DNA of 11,030 nucleotides, from positions 1 to 11,030 of the forward strand of contig JAJYMR010000106.1 of assembly GCA_021786815.1 (NCBI GenBank), written 5' to 3'. Position numbers and translations under genes: made by a program. This DNA is from Deltaproteobacteria bacterium. Its GTDB lineage: Bacteria; Desulfobacterota; Binatia; Binatales; Binataceae. The notes under the pieces were generated by a model. That model saw nothing but the letters and a program-made list of their open reading frames with translations, was not told the DNA's origin and did not search any database. Numbering within the stretch: position 1 is the first letter of the stretch; each line of letters begins with the position of its first letter. Below are positions 1 through 7,607 of the stretch, in pieces.

Positions 1-206
1 ATCGTGGTTTCGATTTCCGCCTCCTTGAAACCGGGACCGGCGGGATTTAGGTCGCCGTGAATCAGGCGCACGATATCGGCGCAGTAACGCTCGACGCCCT
101 GGCAACTGACCATGAAGCGGATTCGCTCGCCGGGCGCGACGCTTATCCTGTCGGTGTAACCGTCGATTCGCGACGCGGCCACTGTAGCTTCCTTCGTATC
201 AGCCAC
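1..206 (-). CDS. dmfA2: N,N-dimethylformamidase large (beta) subunit, N-terminal part, cut by window edge
   Basis: The first 68 codons are visible; the rest lies beyond base 1. The large subunit of DMFase carries the iron site that hydrolyses N,N-dimethylformamide to dimethylamine and formate, so it needs the small subunit encoded just upstream. The visible part reads GYTDRISVAPGERIRFMVS (residues 16-34) and then DIVRLIHGDLNPAGPGFKE (44-62), which I recognise as the opening conserved blocks of this family. The GTG start at 206-204 has a GGAG Shine-Dalgarno sequence seven bases upstream. It overlaps the end of the small-subunit gene by eight bases, so the two are probably translationally coupled. 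The catalytic residues are not in the window. Many environmental homologs have untested substrates, so the enzyme may act on another formamide or amide. The family call is firm; the substrate is inference. Confidence 0.85.
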   Translation of the reverse strand, partial: MADTKEATVAASRIDGYTDRISVAPGERIRFMVSCQGVERYCADIVRLIHGDLNPAGPGFKEAEIETT

Positions 207-564
207 GGCGAAGCTCCTTTATCCTTTCGAGGAAGACGGCGTGGAGCGCTTCGTTTTCGGTTGGGAATTTGCGCTCGTCGAGAAAGCGCGCGCTTTCTCC
301 GCGTGCGCCGGCCAGCGCGACGATTCGATACTCGCGATACGGGTTCGTGCACAGCACGGCGTACTTGCCCTGATGCGGCGCGCGGCGCAGGTAGTTGAGC
401 ACGCGTTCGAGGGCGTCGCTGTGCTGTCCGAGCGGATCGCGCGCGTGTTCGGCGATAAGCTCGTCAGTGAGCAGCGGCTGAAGGCTCGCGCGCATCCGTT
501 TGTCCCAATGCGCGAGCACTTCGAGCGACTTGTCGGCGTGGGTTGTCGATCGAGATTCGGCCAT
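199..564 (-). CDS. dmfA1: N,N-dimethylformamidase small (alpha) subunit
   Basis: A protein of 121 residues, close to the roughly 130 residues known for the small subunit of DMFase, which packs with the large subunit in an alpha2beta2-type enzyme. Recognisable blocks are the helical start HWDKRMRASLQPLLTDELI (19-37), then ALERVLNYLRRAPHQGKY (51-68), and the C-terminal DERKFPTENEALHAVFLERI (96-115), which resembles the 'DERF.TEEEAMHAVFLRRI' end of the described subunit. I chose ATG at 564-562 over an in-frame TTG at 588 because GGGGAGAG sits six bases upstream of it and the extra residues from the TTG have no family look. The gene order small then large subunit, with overlapping ends, matches described dmfA1-dmfA2 pairs. 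Family membership is strong by pattern; the true substrate is not shown by the sequence. Confidence 0.86.
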   Translation of the reverse strand: MAESRSTTHADKSLEVLAHWDKRMRASLQPLLTDELIAEHARDPLGQHSDALERVLNYLRRAPHQGKYAVLCTNPYREYRIVALAGARGESARFLDERKFPTENEALHAVFLERIKELRRG

Positions 565-812
565 GGCAATCTCTCCCCGCCGAGACAACTAGCGTATGAG
601 CGCATCGAATGTCACGAACCGCGCGCGGCCGGGATCACCGGCGTGCGCGCGGAAGCGCGGAAGCGAATACTGGGTCGGGCGAGCGATCCTAGAGTGCCGT
701 ATCGACCTGAGATGCGTCGGCACCCTCAGTATGGACACCACGCTTGCGTGATCCGAAGGCCAGAACGACGTGTCGTCCCAGGGCAGTCTGCGCATCGTCC
801 CACGATCGACGC
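565..812. other. Intergenic leader between the AlbA_2 gene and the DMFase genes
   Basis: A stretch of 248 bases lies between the stop of the AlbA_2 gene (813) and the start of the DMFase small subunit. A 68-codon reading frame (589-795, minus) crosses it, but its composition is arginine-rich, its ribosome binding site is poor and it resembles no family I know. A promoter for the DMFase pair should lie here, yet I see no convincing -35/-10 pair. I see no intrinsic terminator after the AlbA_2 gene either. Confidence 0.5.
571..578 (-). promoter_or_regulatory. Ribosome binding site of the DMFase small subunit
   Basis: On the minus strand the sequence reads GGGGAGAG, six bases before the ATG at 564. 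It is the best Shine-Dalgarno match in this leader and decides the start in favour of ATG 564 rather than TTG 588. Confidence 0.7.
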
Positions 813-2399
813 TTAGCCTCTGCGGCCTCTCCGGCTTTTGCTCGTCGCAAGAGTGAAGAAAGCGCGCTGATCGCGCGATCTGCCATTATGGGTATGCTGC
901 AGGATGCCTTTCGCGGCAAGGCTCGCAAGCATCTGCTTGACGAACGGCCAGCTGCGGCCAGTTAACCGCTGCGCCTCACTTACATTCACGGCCTCATGCT
1001 CGGCCAGATAATTAATGACCTGGCGCTCATCCTGGGTGAGAGTTTTGAAGATCGCTTCGCCCACCAGTTTTGCCGCGTCCGAGTCGAGGAATATTTTGCG
1101 CGCTGCGATATTATTTCGCAGCGTCACGCGCACAACCACACCGCCGACTTCCCTCTGGAGGAACTCCGGTGGGGGCAGATTCATGCTCCGCATCGTGTCC
1201 CGCATGCGCCTTGTGCCTTCATGCGCACATTGCACAAGCCTAAGCGCGAACAATGCATCCATGAGCTTTGGATTTCGCGGCTCGTGCATGTCGTAGATGT
1301 TTTCGGGGGTGACCAACGGTGGGAATCCGCCGGGGCTTTCGATCTCAAGACGGTCATCGAACATCTTCACGAAGATGTTCATATTCTTGAGATTGTAAGA
1401 GCGGTGGACGCAGGCGTTTACGATAGCCTCAAGCCACGCTTCTTTTGGGTATTCCGGTGCCGTGAAGAACTTGCCGTCCGCTCCCAAGCGGGTAAAATCG
1501 CGAATCTGAGATTCGACCGCCCTCTCAGCCTGACGGATAATCGAAGGGACGTTCCCTTCGACCACGAAGTCCTTTATCGCGTTGAATTTCGCTCCAGTGC
1601 CTTCCTGTGTACCATCAAATCGGAGAAATCTTATCTTACAACCGGGGATGATGCCGCAGGGGTCCTTCGCGAACACCGCCGCGCAAGCGATGTTCGCAAT
1701 GAACCGCGAGTTTCGAATGTGCCCAAGTCGGCGCATTTCGAGTATTTCACGATCGTCGGTATTTGCGATGTTGGCAGCGCTCCGAAAATTTTCTGCAAAT
1801 TCATGGACCAGGTCGAGCTCAAAATCGTCGGGATAGCTTAGCGGGCAATCTTCCTGCTCAAGATCGACCTCGCGCTTAGCGATGCGCAGTTCGCGTTTCT
1901 CATCGTCGGTAAGCCGCTTCTTGGATTCACCGTGGCGGACAAACGCTTCGCCACGAACCGTCTCAACGACTTTGTCTTGCCGATAGCGCACCCGGAACAG
2001 CAAGACGAAATCATCTTCGCCTTGGGCGTTTCGGATCGGAACATGTTTCGATTCAAAGCGGGCGTCGGGGCAGTAGACGTCTCCGGCGCGCTCGAGTTCG
2101 TTGATCTGCTTTAGGCCGGCTCGTAAACAGCCCGAAAAGGTTCCATCGTCATCAACGCCGATCGCGATCAGCCCGCCGTCCGGCGCGGAATTAGCGAGAA
2201 CTGAAAAGTAATCGCCTAAAACTTGGGCGTGTATTCCGGCGGGCTTGCGTTCGAATCGGCGGTCTTCGCCTGCCAACCTTTTGAGAAGTGCCTCATCTGC
2301 GCCAGCGTAGAGGTCGTCGGCTGGAATCAGCTCGCTTTTGCGGAGAAAGGGCAGTGCGGTCTGCTCGGGATGCCGCCCAGTGCTCATAGAATGGGACAT
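813..2399 (-). CDS. Schlafen-type AlbA_2 / ATP-binding / winged-helix protein
   Basis: A 528-residue protein of the COG2865 type (predicted regulator with the Schlafen-related AlbA_2 domain). Residues 35-170 are the AlbA_2 domain: an ExK-like start (RFERKPAG, 48-55), ALANSA-like SVLANSAPDGGLIAIGVDDDG (66-86) and FVRHGESKKRL (153-163). Residues 315-425 look like a GHKL-type ATP-binding module, with EAIVNACVHRSY (324-335), FDDRLEIESPGGFP (347-360) and RNPKLMDALF (375-384). Residues 452-512 form a winged helix (LTQDERQVINYLAEHEAV...SWPFVKQMLASLAAKGIL). I start at ATG 2399, where GGGGGA lies seven bases upstream; the open frame continues to 3206 only as an antisense shadow of the permease gene. 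Its GC content is visibly lower than that of the ABC genes, suggesting acquisition by transfer. Relatives act as regulators or occur in defence loci; the role here is unknown. Confidence 0.88.
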   Translation of the reverse strand: MSHSMSTGRHPEQTALPFLRKSELIPADDLYAGADEALLKRLAGEDRRFERKPAGIHAQVLGDYFSVLANSAPDGGLIAIGVDDDGTFSGCLRAGLKQINELERAGDVYCPDARFESKHVPIRNAQGEDDFVLLFRVRYRQDKVVETVRGEAFVRHGESKKRLTDDEKRELRIAKREVDLEQEDCPLSYPDDFELDLVHEFAENFRSAANIANTDDREILEMRRLGHIRNSRFIANIACAAVFAKDPCGIIPGCKIRFLRFDGTQEGTGAKFNAIKDFVVEGNVPSIIRQAERAVESQIRDFTRLGADGKFFTAPEYPKEAWLEAIVNACVHRSYNLKNMNIFVKMFDDRLEIESPGGFPPLVTPENIYDMHEPRNPKLMDALFALRLVQCAHEGTRRMRDTMRSMNLPPPEFLQREVGGVVVRVTLRNNIAARKIFLDSDAAKLVGEAIFKTLTQDERQVINYLAEHEAVNVSEAQRLTGRSWPFVKQMLASLAAKGILQHTHNGRSRDQRAFFTLATSKSRRGRRG

Positions 2400-2426
2400 T
2401 ACAACGTCCCCCGGAGAACCGCAAAA

Positions 2427-2489
2427 GTTTCGAACAGGCCAAAAAGTCCCCGTTTTCCGGCGCCTTTTCTGCCCGATATGTTTCGAACA
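2427..2489. repeat. Two copies of GTTTCGAACA in the leader of the AlbA_2 gene
   Basis: The same ten bases, GTTTCGAACA, occur at 2427-2436 and 2480-2489, 53 bases apart, both upstream of the AlbA_2 start at 2399. Each copy contains the palindromic core GTTCGAAC in near-perfect form (TTCGAA centre). This arrangement is what an operator pair would look like, and the gene's product has a winged helix that could bind it. That link is inference; only the repeat itself is seen. Confidence 0.45.
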
Positions 2490-2500
2490 AAAGAAGTCGC

Positions 2501-2516
2501 CCAACCGTGCGGTTGG
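2501..2516 (-). terminator. Possible terminator after the ybhGFSR operon
   Basis: A perfect inverted repeat CCAACC-GTGC-GGTTGG lies 17 bases past the stop of the last permease gene. Read on the minus strand it is followed, after a few bases, by the T-rich run CTTCTTTTG. The stem is short and the T-run is not immediate, so it is weak at best. It would separate the exporter operon from the AlbA_2 gene. Confidence 0.4.
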
Positions 2517-2533
2517 TGCGCATGGCGCGCCGC

Positions 2534-3643
2534 TCAATACAACCGGCGGCGGAAGAGGTAGCCGGCGGCGGCGAGCGTGACCACCCCAATCACCGCCATC
2601 GGCCAAAGCTGCGGAAGCAGCGAACGGGCCGACGAACCCTCGAGGAAGATCCCGCGCACCACGATCAGGAAGTAACGCATCGGGTTCACATACGTGAGGT
2701 CCTGGATCAGCGGCGGCATGTTCGCAATCGGCGTCGCAAACCCCGACAGGATTACCGACGGGACCATGAACAGAAACGCCCCCAGAAGCGCCTGCTGCTG
2801 GGTGACCGACAACGACGAGATCATCAGCCCGGCTCCGATCATGGATAGAAGGAACAGCCCGAGGCCGATGAAGAGCGGAAGCAATCCCCCGCGCAGCGGT
2901 ATGTGGAACCACAGAACCGCTGCGGCGATTATGAAACTCGCTTCCATCATACCGATCAACATGCCGGGCAGGCTCTTGCCGATCACGATCTCCAGCGGGC
3001 TCATCGGCGTGACCAGGAGCTGATCGAAGGTGCCCGCCTCGCGCTCGCGCGCGACCGAAAGCGCCGTCAGCACGAGAGTCACCACCTGGGTAAGCAGCGC
3101 GACGATTCCCGGCACGATAAACCATCGCGAGTCCAGATTCGGGTTGAACCATGAGCGCACGTCGAGGAGCGCGGGAGGATCCTGTCCGCCGTGCTCGGCG
3201 ATCCAACCGAGGCTGAAGTCGGTGATTATCGTGCTGGCGTAGCCAAGAACGATAAGCGCCGTGTTGGAGTTGCGCCCGTCCACGATAATTTGAACCGGTC
3301 CGGGACGTCCCGAAAGCAGGTCGCGAGTGAAGCGGGGGTCGATACGCAGCACCATCAGGACCTTGCCGGGATCGATAAGCGCGGTGGCTTCGGCGTCGCT
3401 ATGGATTGCTGCGACTTCCCGGAAGGTGGGCGAGCCGGCAAAGCGGGCAACCAAGTCGCGCGAGGGCTGGCTTGCGTCCTGATTATAGACCGCGAAAGGC
3501 ACTTGCTTCAGATCGAAGCTGGCGGCGTAACCGAACACGAGCAGTTGGATGATCGGCGGGCCGACGAGCACGAAGCGGCTTTTCGGGTCCTGCAGGACCG
3601 CGAGAAGCTCCTTGATTGTCAGCGCGAGGATCCGGCGCCACAT
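2534..3643 (-). CDS. ybhR: ABC-2 type permease, YbhR-like
   Basis: A 369-residue inner-membrane permease, essentially the length of E. coli YbhR. The topology is that of ABC-2 exporters: a first helix at about 23-42 (FVLVGPPIIQLLVFGYAAS), a large periplasmic domain (about 45-170), then five hydrophobic segments between 174 and 362. The family hallmark VAREREAGTFDQLLVTP is at 197-213, in the cytoplasmic turn after the second helix, and NMPPLIQDLTYVNPMRYF (308-325) is the conserved re-entrant part near the end. It begins 10 bases after the ybhS stop, is the last gene of the operon and has only a poor Shine-Dalgarno sequence, so it probably relies on translational read-on. With YbhS it should form the heterodimeric channel driven by YbhF. 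The E. coli system has been linked to drug and cation efflux; the substrate here is unknown. Confidence 0.92.
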   Translation of the reverse strand: MWRRILALTIKELLAVLQDPKSRFVLVGPPIIQLLVFGYAASFDLKQVPFAVYNQDASQPSRDLVARFAGSPTFREVAAIHSDAEATALIDPGKVLMVLRIDPRFTRDLLSGRPGPVQIIVDGRNSNTALIVLGYASTIITDFSLGWIAEHGGQDPPALLDVRSWFNPNLDSRWFIVPGIVALLTQVVTLVLTALSVAREREAGTFDQLLVTPMSPLEIVIGKSLPGMLIGMMEASFIIAAAVLWFHIPLRGGLLPLFIGLGLFLLSMIGAGLMISSLSVTQQQALLGAFLFMVPSVILSGFATPIANMPPLIQDLTYVNPMRYFLIVVRGIFLEGSSARSLLPQLWPMAVIGVVTLAAAGYLFRRRLY

Positions 3644-3653
3644 CGCTAAAAGC

Positions 3654-4778
3654 CTAATCGAGCCGTTTGCGCGCTAGCATTCGCGCAAGCCCGAGAAAAA
3701 ACCCCGCGATAAGGAGCAGGGCGATTGCGTTGGGGATGAAGATCGACCACACGTTGCCGGCCAGGAATACGCTCTGCAGGATCGCAACGAAGTAACGCGC
3801 CGCGACCAGGTAGGTGATCGTCCTGATCGGCGCGGGCATGTTCCGGATGTCGAAGATGAAGCCCGAAAGCATGAACGCGGGAAGAAATGTCACGATAATC
3901 GCGACCTGTCCCGCGACGAACTGGTTTCGCGCGAAGGTCGAGACAAGAAGCCCCATCCCGAGCGCGGCCATCAGGAACAGCGCCGACGCTCCCATCAGCA
4001 CCCATAACGAACCGTGCAACGGAACGCCGAACAGCCACAGCGCCATCGCGACCGACAGCGCCATCCCGCCCATCCCCAGGACGAAGTACGGGACCAGCTT
4101 GCTCAGCATGATTTCGTGGATGCTCGCCGGGGTGACCATCAGCGCTTCCATCGTGCCGCGTTCCCACTCCCTCGCGACCACCATCGCGGTCAGCAGCGCG
4201 CCGGTCAGCGTCATGATAACGGCGATAAGGCCAGGCACCAGGTAATCGCGGCTCCTGACGGCGGGATTGAACCAGACGCGCTGCTCGACCTGCACCGGCA
4301 ACGTTATCGGCGCGCCGCGGTCGCGCGCGTAGCTGGTGAGCCAGTTCGCCCATACCGATTGCAGGTAGCCCTCGACGATACGCGCGTTGTTCGCGTCAAC
4401 GCCGTTTACGATTACCGCAATCGGCGCGACTCCTGCGGCGAGCAGCTCCCGGCTGAAATTCGCCCGCATCCAGACGATACCCGCGACGCGCCTTCGCTTC
4501 ATCGCGGCTTCGGCTTGCCGGACATTGCGAAAATGAATCGGAACGAAGTACTGCGACTGGGCGAAAGCGCCGGCGAAGCTCTGGGTGTCGCGGTTCGGCT
4601 GCTCGACGACGATTGCGAGCGGCACCCTCTTCGCGTCGAGCGAGACGCCGTAGCCGAAGATGAAGAGCAGGAACACCGGCATCACGAACGCGATCGCGAT
4701 ACTCGACGGATCGCGCAGAATCTGGAGCGATTCCTTTCGAAGCAGTCCGCCGAAGCGCATCGCGACCGTGCGTATCAT
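3654..4778 (-). CDS. ybhS: ABC-2 type permease, YbhS-like
   Basis: A 374-residue inner-membrane permease (E. coli YbhS is about the same length) and the partner of the next gene. It has a first transmembrane helix at about 27-46, a periplasmic domain with the RVWFNP motif (167-172), and five more hydrophobic segments from 179 to 368. The ABC-2 signature VAREWERGTMEALMVTP is at 201-217, and the NMPAPIRTITYLVAARYF block (313-330) matches the same block of the following permease. The two proteins are clearly paralogous but distinct. The ATG overlaps the stop of the ATPase gene as ATGA (4778-4775), a sign of translational coupling. Another in-frame ATG lies six codons later (MRFGG), but the coupled start is preferred. 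Confidence 0.93.
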   Translation of the reverse strand: MIRTVAMRFGGLLRKESLQILRDPSSIAIAFVMPVFLLFIFGYGVSLDAKRVPLAIVVEQPNRDTQSFAGAFAQSQYFVPIHFRNVRQAEAAMKRRRVAGIVWMRANFSRELLAAGVAPIAVIVNGVDANNARIVEGYLQSVWANWLTSYARDRGAPITLPVQVEQRVWFNPAVRSRDYLVPGLIAVIMTLTGALLTAMVVAREWERGTMEALMVTPASIHEIMLSKLVPYFVLGMGGMALSVAMALWLFGVPLHGSLWVLMGASALFLMAALGMGLLVSTFARNQFVAGQVAIIVTFLPAFMLSGFIFDIRNMPAPIRTITYLVAARYFVAILQSVFLAGNVWSIFIPNAIALLLIAGFFLGLARMLARKRLD

Positions 4779-6565
4779 GCGGCTTGCGCTCCGTTTGCCA
4801 GGTTGTTTTGGATAAGCGCGACGAACGCGTCTTCCATCGAGGGATCGGGAATCTCCGCCGAGCGCACGCGCGCCTTCATCTCCTCCGACGTTCCCTCGGC
4901 GAGAATCCTGCCCTGCGCCATGATGACGAGGCGGTCGCAGTATTCCGCCTCTTCCATGAAATGCGTCGTCACCATCACGGTCACGCCGCTCTCGGCGAGC
5001 GCGTTGATTCGCCGCCAGAAGTCGCGCCGGCCGAGCGGATCGACGCCGGAGGTCGGCTCGTCAAGAAAGATAATTTCCGGCTCGTGCATCAGGGCGGCCG
5101 CGAGCGCAAGGCGCTGTTTGTAGCCGAGCGGCAGGTCGGCGGATCGCGCGTTGGCGAAGGGCTTGAGTTCGAATTCCGAAAGCGCCCACTCGATACGCTC
5201 GCGCTGGCGCGCGGCCCGAAGCCCGTAGGCGGCGGCGAAGAAGCGCAGGTTCCGGAGCACGGAAAGTTCGGCGTAGAGCGAGAATTTCTGCGCCATGTAG
5301 CCGATATTGGCGCGCGCCCTGGCGGCCGCGTGGCGCAAATCCTCGCCCGCCACGCGCAGCGTTCCCTCCGAGGCCGGGAGCAGCCCGCACAGCATCCGGA
5401 ACGTTGTCGATTTGCCGGCGCCGTTTGCGCCGAGCAGTCCGAAGACTTCGCCGCGCCGGACGGAGAAGCTCACGTCCCTGACCGCGTAGAAATCGCCGAA
5501 GCGGCGCGACAGATTTCGCACGACGATCATTTCGCCATCGCCGGGCGCCTTGCGCGCCGGCGCCTCGCGCGGAACAGCGGCGGCGACCGCCGCCGCGATC
5601 GCAGCGCCGGGCGCTTTCAAAAGGCTCACGAAGCTGTCCTCGAAGCGCGGCGCGACGGCAGTTATCTCCGCGTGCGGCATGTCCGCAAGCAGTTCGCGCG
5701 GATCGGGAGGCGCGGCCTTGTCGGTCACGATTCGGACGTTCGCGCCCTGGATTATCGCGTCGGTCACGCCAGGAGCCGTGGCCAGCCGCTTTTGCAGCGC
5801 ACGCTTGCCGACATCGGGCGCGAAAACCCGAAAGCTTCGCCCCGCGACACGCCGGGTGAAGGTGCCCGGAGCGCCTTGCCCAAGCGTCCTGCCCTCGTGC
5901 ATCAGGAGCACGTCGGCGCATCGCTCGGCCTCGTCGAGGTAGGCCGTGCTGAGCAGCACGCTGGTACCGCGGTTCTCGACGAGGTTGTAGACGATCGCCC
6001 ATAGCTCGCGCCGCGAGACCGGATCCACGCCCACCGTCGGCTCGTCGAGAAGCAACAGGCGCGGCGAGCCGACCAGCGTGCAGGCAAGCCCGAGCTTTTG
6101 CTTCATGCCGCCGGAGAGCCTGCCGGCGAGACGGCGCGTGAATGGCCCGAGCCCGGTCATCTTGAGCAGTTCGGCGTAACGGGCGGGGCGCTCGACAAGC
6201 GCGACGGCGTGCAGGTCGGCATACAGATCGAGATTTTCCTGGACCGTCAGATCCTCGTAGAGCCCGAAACGCTGCGGCATGTAGCCCAGAGCCCCCTGAA
6301 CCCGAAGCGGTTCGCGCGCGACGTCAATCCCGAGCGCCACGATTCGTCCCGCGTCGGGGACGAGCAGGCCCGCGATAAGGCGCATCAGCGTGGTCTTGCC
6401 GGCGGCGTCCGGCCCGATGAGTCCGGTCACGACGCCGCTTCGGATGCGGGCGCTGATATTGTCGAGCGCGCGAACGATGCGCCCGCCCGTAACGAAACTT
6501 TTGCTGACGGAGTCGAGCACGATGGCCGGTTCGGCCGTCGTGGTTATCTCAGTGCTGTCCGACAT
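4775..6565 (-). CDS. ybhF: Exporter ATPase with two fused nucleotide-binding domains, YbhF-like
   Basis: A 596-residue cytoplasmic ATPase, matching E. coli YbhF (about 578) in length and sequence blocks. NBD1 (about 13-315) has Walker A GPDAAGKTT (51-59), Q-loop MPQRFGLYEDLT (96-107), signature LSGGMKQ (150-156) and Walker B LLLLDEPTVGVDP (170-182). NBD2 (about 345-585) has Walker A GANGAGKSTT (379-388), MAQKFSLY (424-431), a changed signature LPLGYKQ (478-484), Walker B IIFLDEPTSGVDP (498-510) and the switch histidine in TTHFMEEAEYCD (533-544). NBD1 has alanine at the switch position (STAYLDEAE, 206-214), so only one of the two composite ATP sites looks canonical. An alanine-rich linker (about 320-340) joins the domains. 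The start overlaps ybhG by 17 bases and the end overlaps ybhS by 4. It supplies energy to the YbhS/YbhR permease pair. Confidence 0.95.
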   Translation of the reverse strand: MSDSTEITTTAEPAIVLDSVSKSFVTGGRIVRALDNISARIRSGVVTGLIGPDAAGKTTLMRLIAGLLVPDAGRIVALGIDVAREPLRVQGALGYMPQRFGLYEDLTVQENLDLYADLHAVALVERPARYAELLKMTGLGPFTRRLAGRLSGGMKQKLGLACTLVGSPRLLLLDEPTVGVDPVSRRELWAIVYNLVENRGTSVLLSTAYLDEAERCADVLLMHEGRTLGQGAPGTFTRRVAGRSFRVFAPDVGKRALQKRLATAPGVTDAIIQGANVRIVTDKAAPPDPRELLADMPHAEITAVAPRFEDSFVSLLKAPGAAIAAAVAAAVPREAPARKAPGDGEMIVVRNLSRRFGDFYAVRDVSFSVRRGEVFGLLGANGAGKSTTFRMLCGLLPASEGTLRVAGEDLRHAAARARANIGYMAQKFSLYAELSVLRNLRFFAAAYGLRAARQRERIEWALSEFELKPFANARSADLPLGYKQRLALAAALMHEPEIIFLDEPTSGVDPLGRRDFWRRINALAESGVTVMVTTHFMEEAEYCDRLVIMAQGRILAEGTSEEMKARVRSAEIPDPSMEDAFVALIQNNLANGAQAA

Positions 6566-7607
6566 TGGGTGCGCCTATGCACGGAAACTCGGACGGGCCC
6601 TTCGATCTTGGCTGATCCGTGTCGATGCTGACCGTCGCCGGCATCCCAAGGCGCAATTCGTTCTGCGGATTACAGACGTACACCCGGACCTGATAGACGA
6701 GTTGCGTGCGAAGCTCGGGCGTCTCCACGTTCTTGGGCGTGAATTCCGCGGTCGGCGAGATGTAGCCGACCCATCCCTGGTAGATTTTGCCCGGAAAGCT
6801 GTCGGTTGTGACCGTTGCCTTCATGCCGAGATAGATCTTTCCAAGCCACCGTTCGGGCACGTAGGCGCGCACCCATAGCGGATTGGTGAGCGCCATCGTG
6901 AAGGCCGGGACGGTGGGGGATGCCATGTCGCCCGGCTCAAGGATTCGGTCTTCGATAACGCCGTCGGAAGGTGCGTAGAGCCGCGTGTCGGCAAGCTCCC
7001 GCTCGGCTAGCGCGAGCGCGCCTTCGAGCGCGGTCAGTTGTTGGCGCGCGGCGGCGATATCTTCAACGCGGGGCCCCTTGACCGCCAGGATCCAGGCCTG
7101 ACGCGCCGCTTCGTAGTTGCCCTGCGCCGCGTCGAGGTTTCGCCGCGCGTCGTCAAGCTGCTGCGGAGGAACGACATGCCTTTCGGCGAGAGCCTTGATC
7201 CGGCGATAGTTGATCCTCGCGTTGGTCAGCGTGGCTTCGAGCGCGTCCATATTTGCCCGCGCCTGAACGATTTCCTCGGGACGCGATCCCGCCAAAAGCC
7301 TGGCCAGCACCTGTCGCTGGCTCTCGACCTGGCCGCGCGCGTTTTCCACCGACGCCTTGTAGCGGCTCTGGTCGATAATCGCGATCAGTTGTCCCGCCTT
7401 GACCAGGTCGCCTTCCTGCACGAACATGCGCTCGATTCGCCCCGTGTCATGAAAGGCGAGCAGCACCTCGCGGATATCAACGTTGCCATAAAGGGTCAGG
7501 ATCCGCTGCTGGACTTCGCTGCGCCAGAAAACCACATAGGCTCCCCCGACAACGGCGCAGGCGACAAGAAGAAGAGCGACAAGACGCGCCAGCCTGGTTT
7601 TGTTCAT
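6549..7607 (-). CDS. ybhG: HlyD-family membrane-fusion (adaptor) protein, YbhG-like
   Basis: A 352-residue periplasmic adaptor anchored by one N-terminal helix (about 8-28, LARLVALLLVACAVVGGAYVV). Next come the first lipoyl half with VQEGDLVKAGQLIAIID (63-79), a long alpha-helical hairpin (about 85-205) rich in Ala, Gln, Arg and Glu, the second lipoyl half with LYAPSDGVIEDRILEPGD (210-227), and a beta-barrel/membrane-proximal part containing WVRAYVPERWLGKIYLG (245-261) and SPTAEFTPKNVETPELRT (284-301). The last two blocks are diagnostic of YbhG. The open frame runs up to 7763, but the protein-like sequence with its membrane anchor begins at ATG 7607; the ribosome binding site there is weak. 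As first gene of the operon it should link the inner-membrane exporter to an outer-membrane factor, none of which is encoded in the window. Confidence 0.92.
   Translation of the reverse strand: MNKTRLARLVALLLVACAVVGGAYVVFWRSEVQQRILTLYGNVDIREVLLAFHDTGRIERMFVQEGDLVKAGQLIAIIDQSRYKASVENARGQVESQRQVLARLLAGSRPEEIVQARANMDALEATLTNARINYRRIKALAERHVVPPQQLDDARRNLDAAQGNYEAARQAWILAVKGPRVEDIAAARQQLTALEGALALAERELADTRLYAPSDGVIEDRILEPGDMASPTVPAFTMALTNPLWVRAYVPERWLGKIYLGMKATVTTDSFPGKIYQGWVGYISPTAEFTPKNVETPELRTQLVYQVRVYVCNPQNELRLGMPATVSIDTDQPRSKGPSEFPCIGAPNVGQH

Noticed and set aside
589..795. Minus-strand 68-codon frame between the AlbA_2 and DMFase genes
   Set aside because: Arginine- and proline-rich translation, weak start context, no resemblance to known proteins; more likely leader DNA.
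996..1841. Plus-strand 281-codon frame opposite the AlbA_2 gene
   Set aside because: It mirrors a gene with clear domains on the other strand and shows no family features of its own.
2400..3206. N-terminal extension of the AlbA_2 frame (269 extra codons)
   Set aside because: It is antisense to or out of frame with the ybhR permease gene, is Arg/Ala/Gly-rich without domains, and the protein-like sequence starts at ATG 2399 with its own ribosome binding site.
3646..4353. Minus-strand 235-codon frame within ybhS
   Set aside because: A different frame over a clear ABC-2 permease; Arg/Asp/Gly-rich and without motifs.
4784..6004. Plus-strand 406-codon frame opposite ybhF
   Set aside because: A GC-rich antisense shadow of a well-supported ATPase gene; its His/Arg-rich composition is typical of such shadows.
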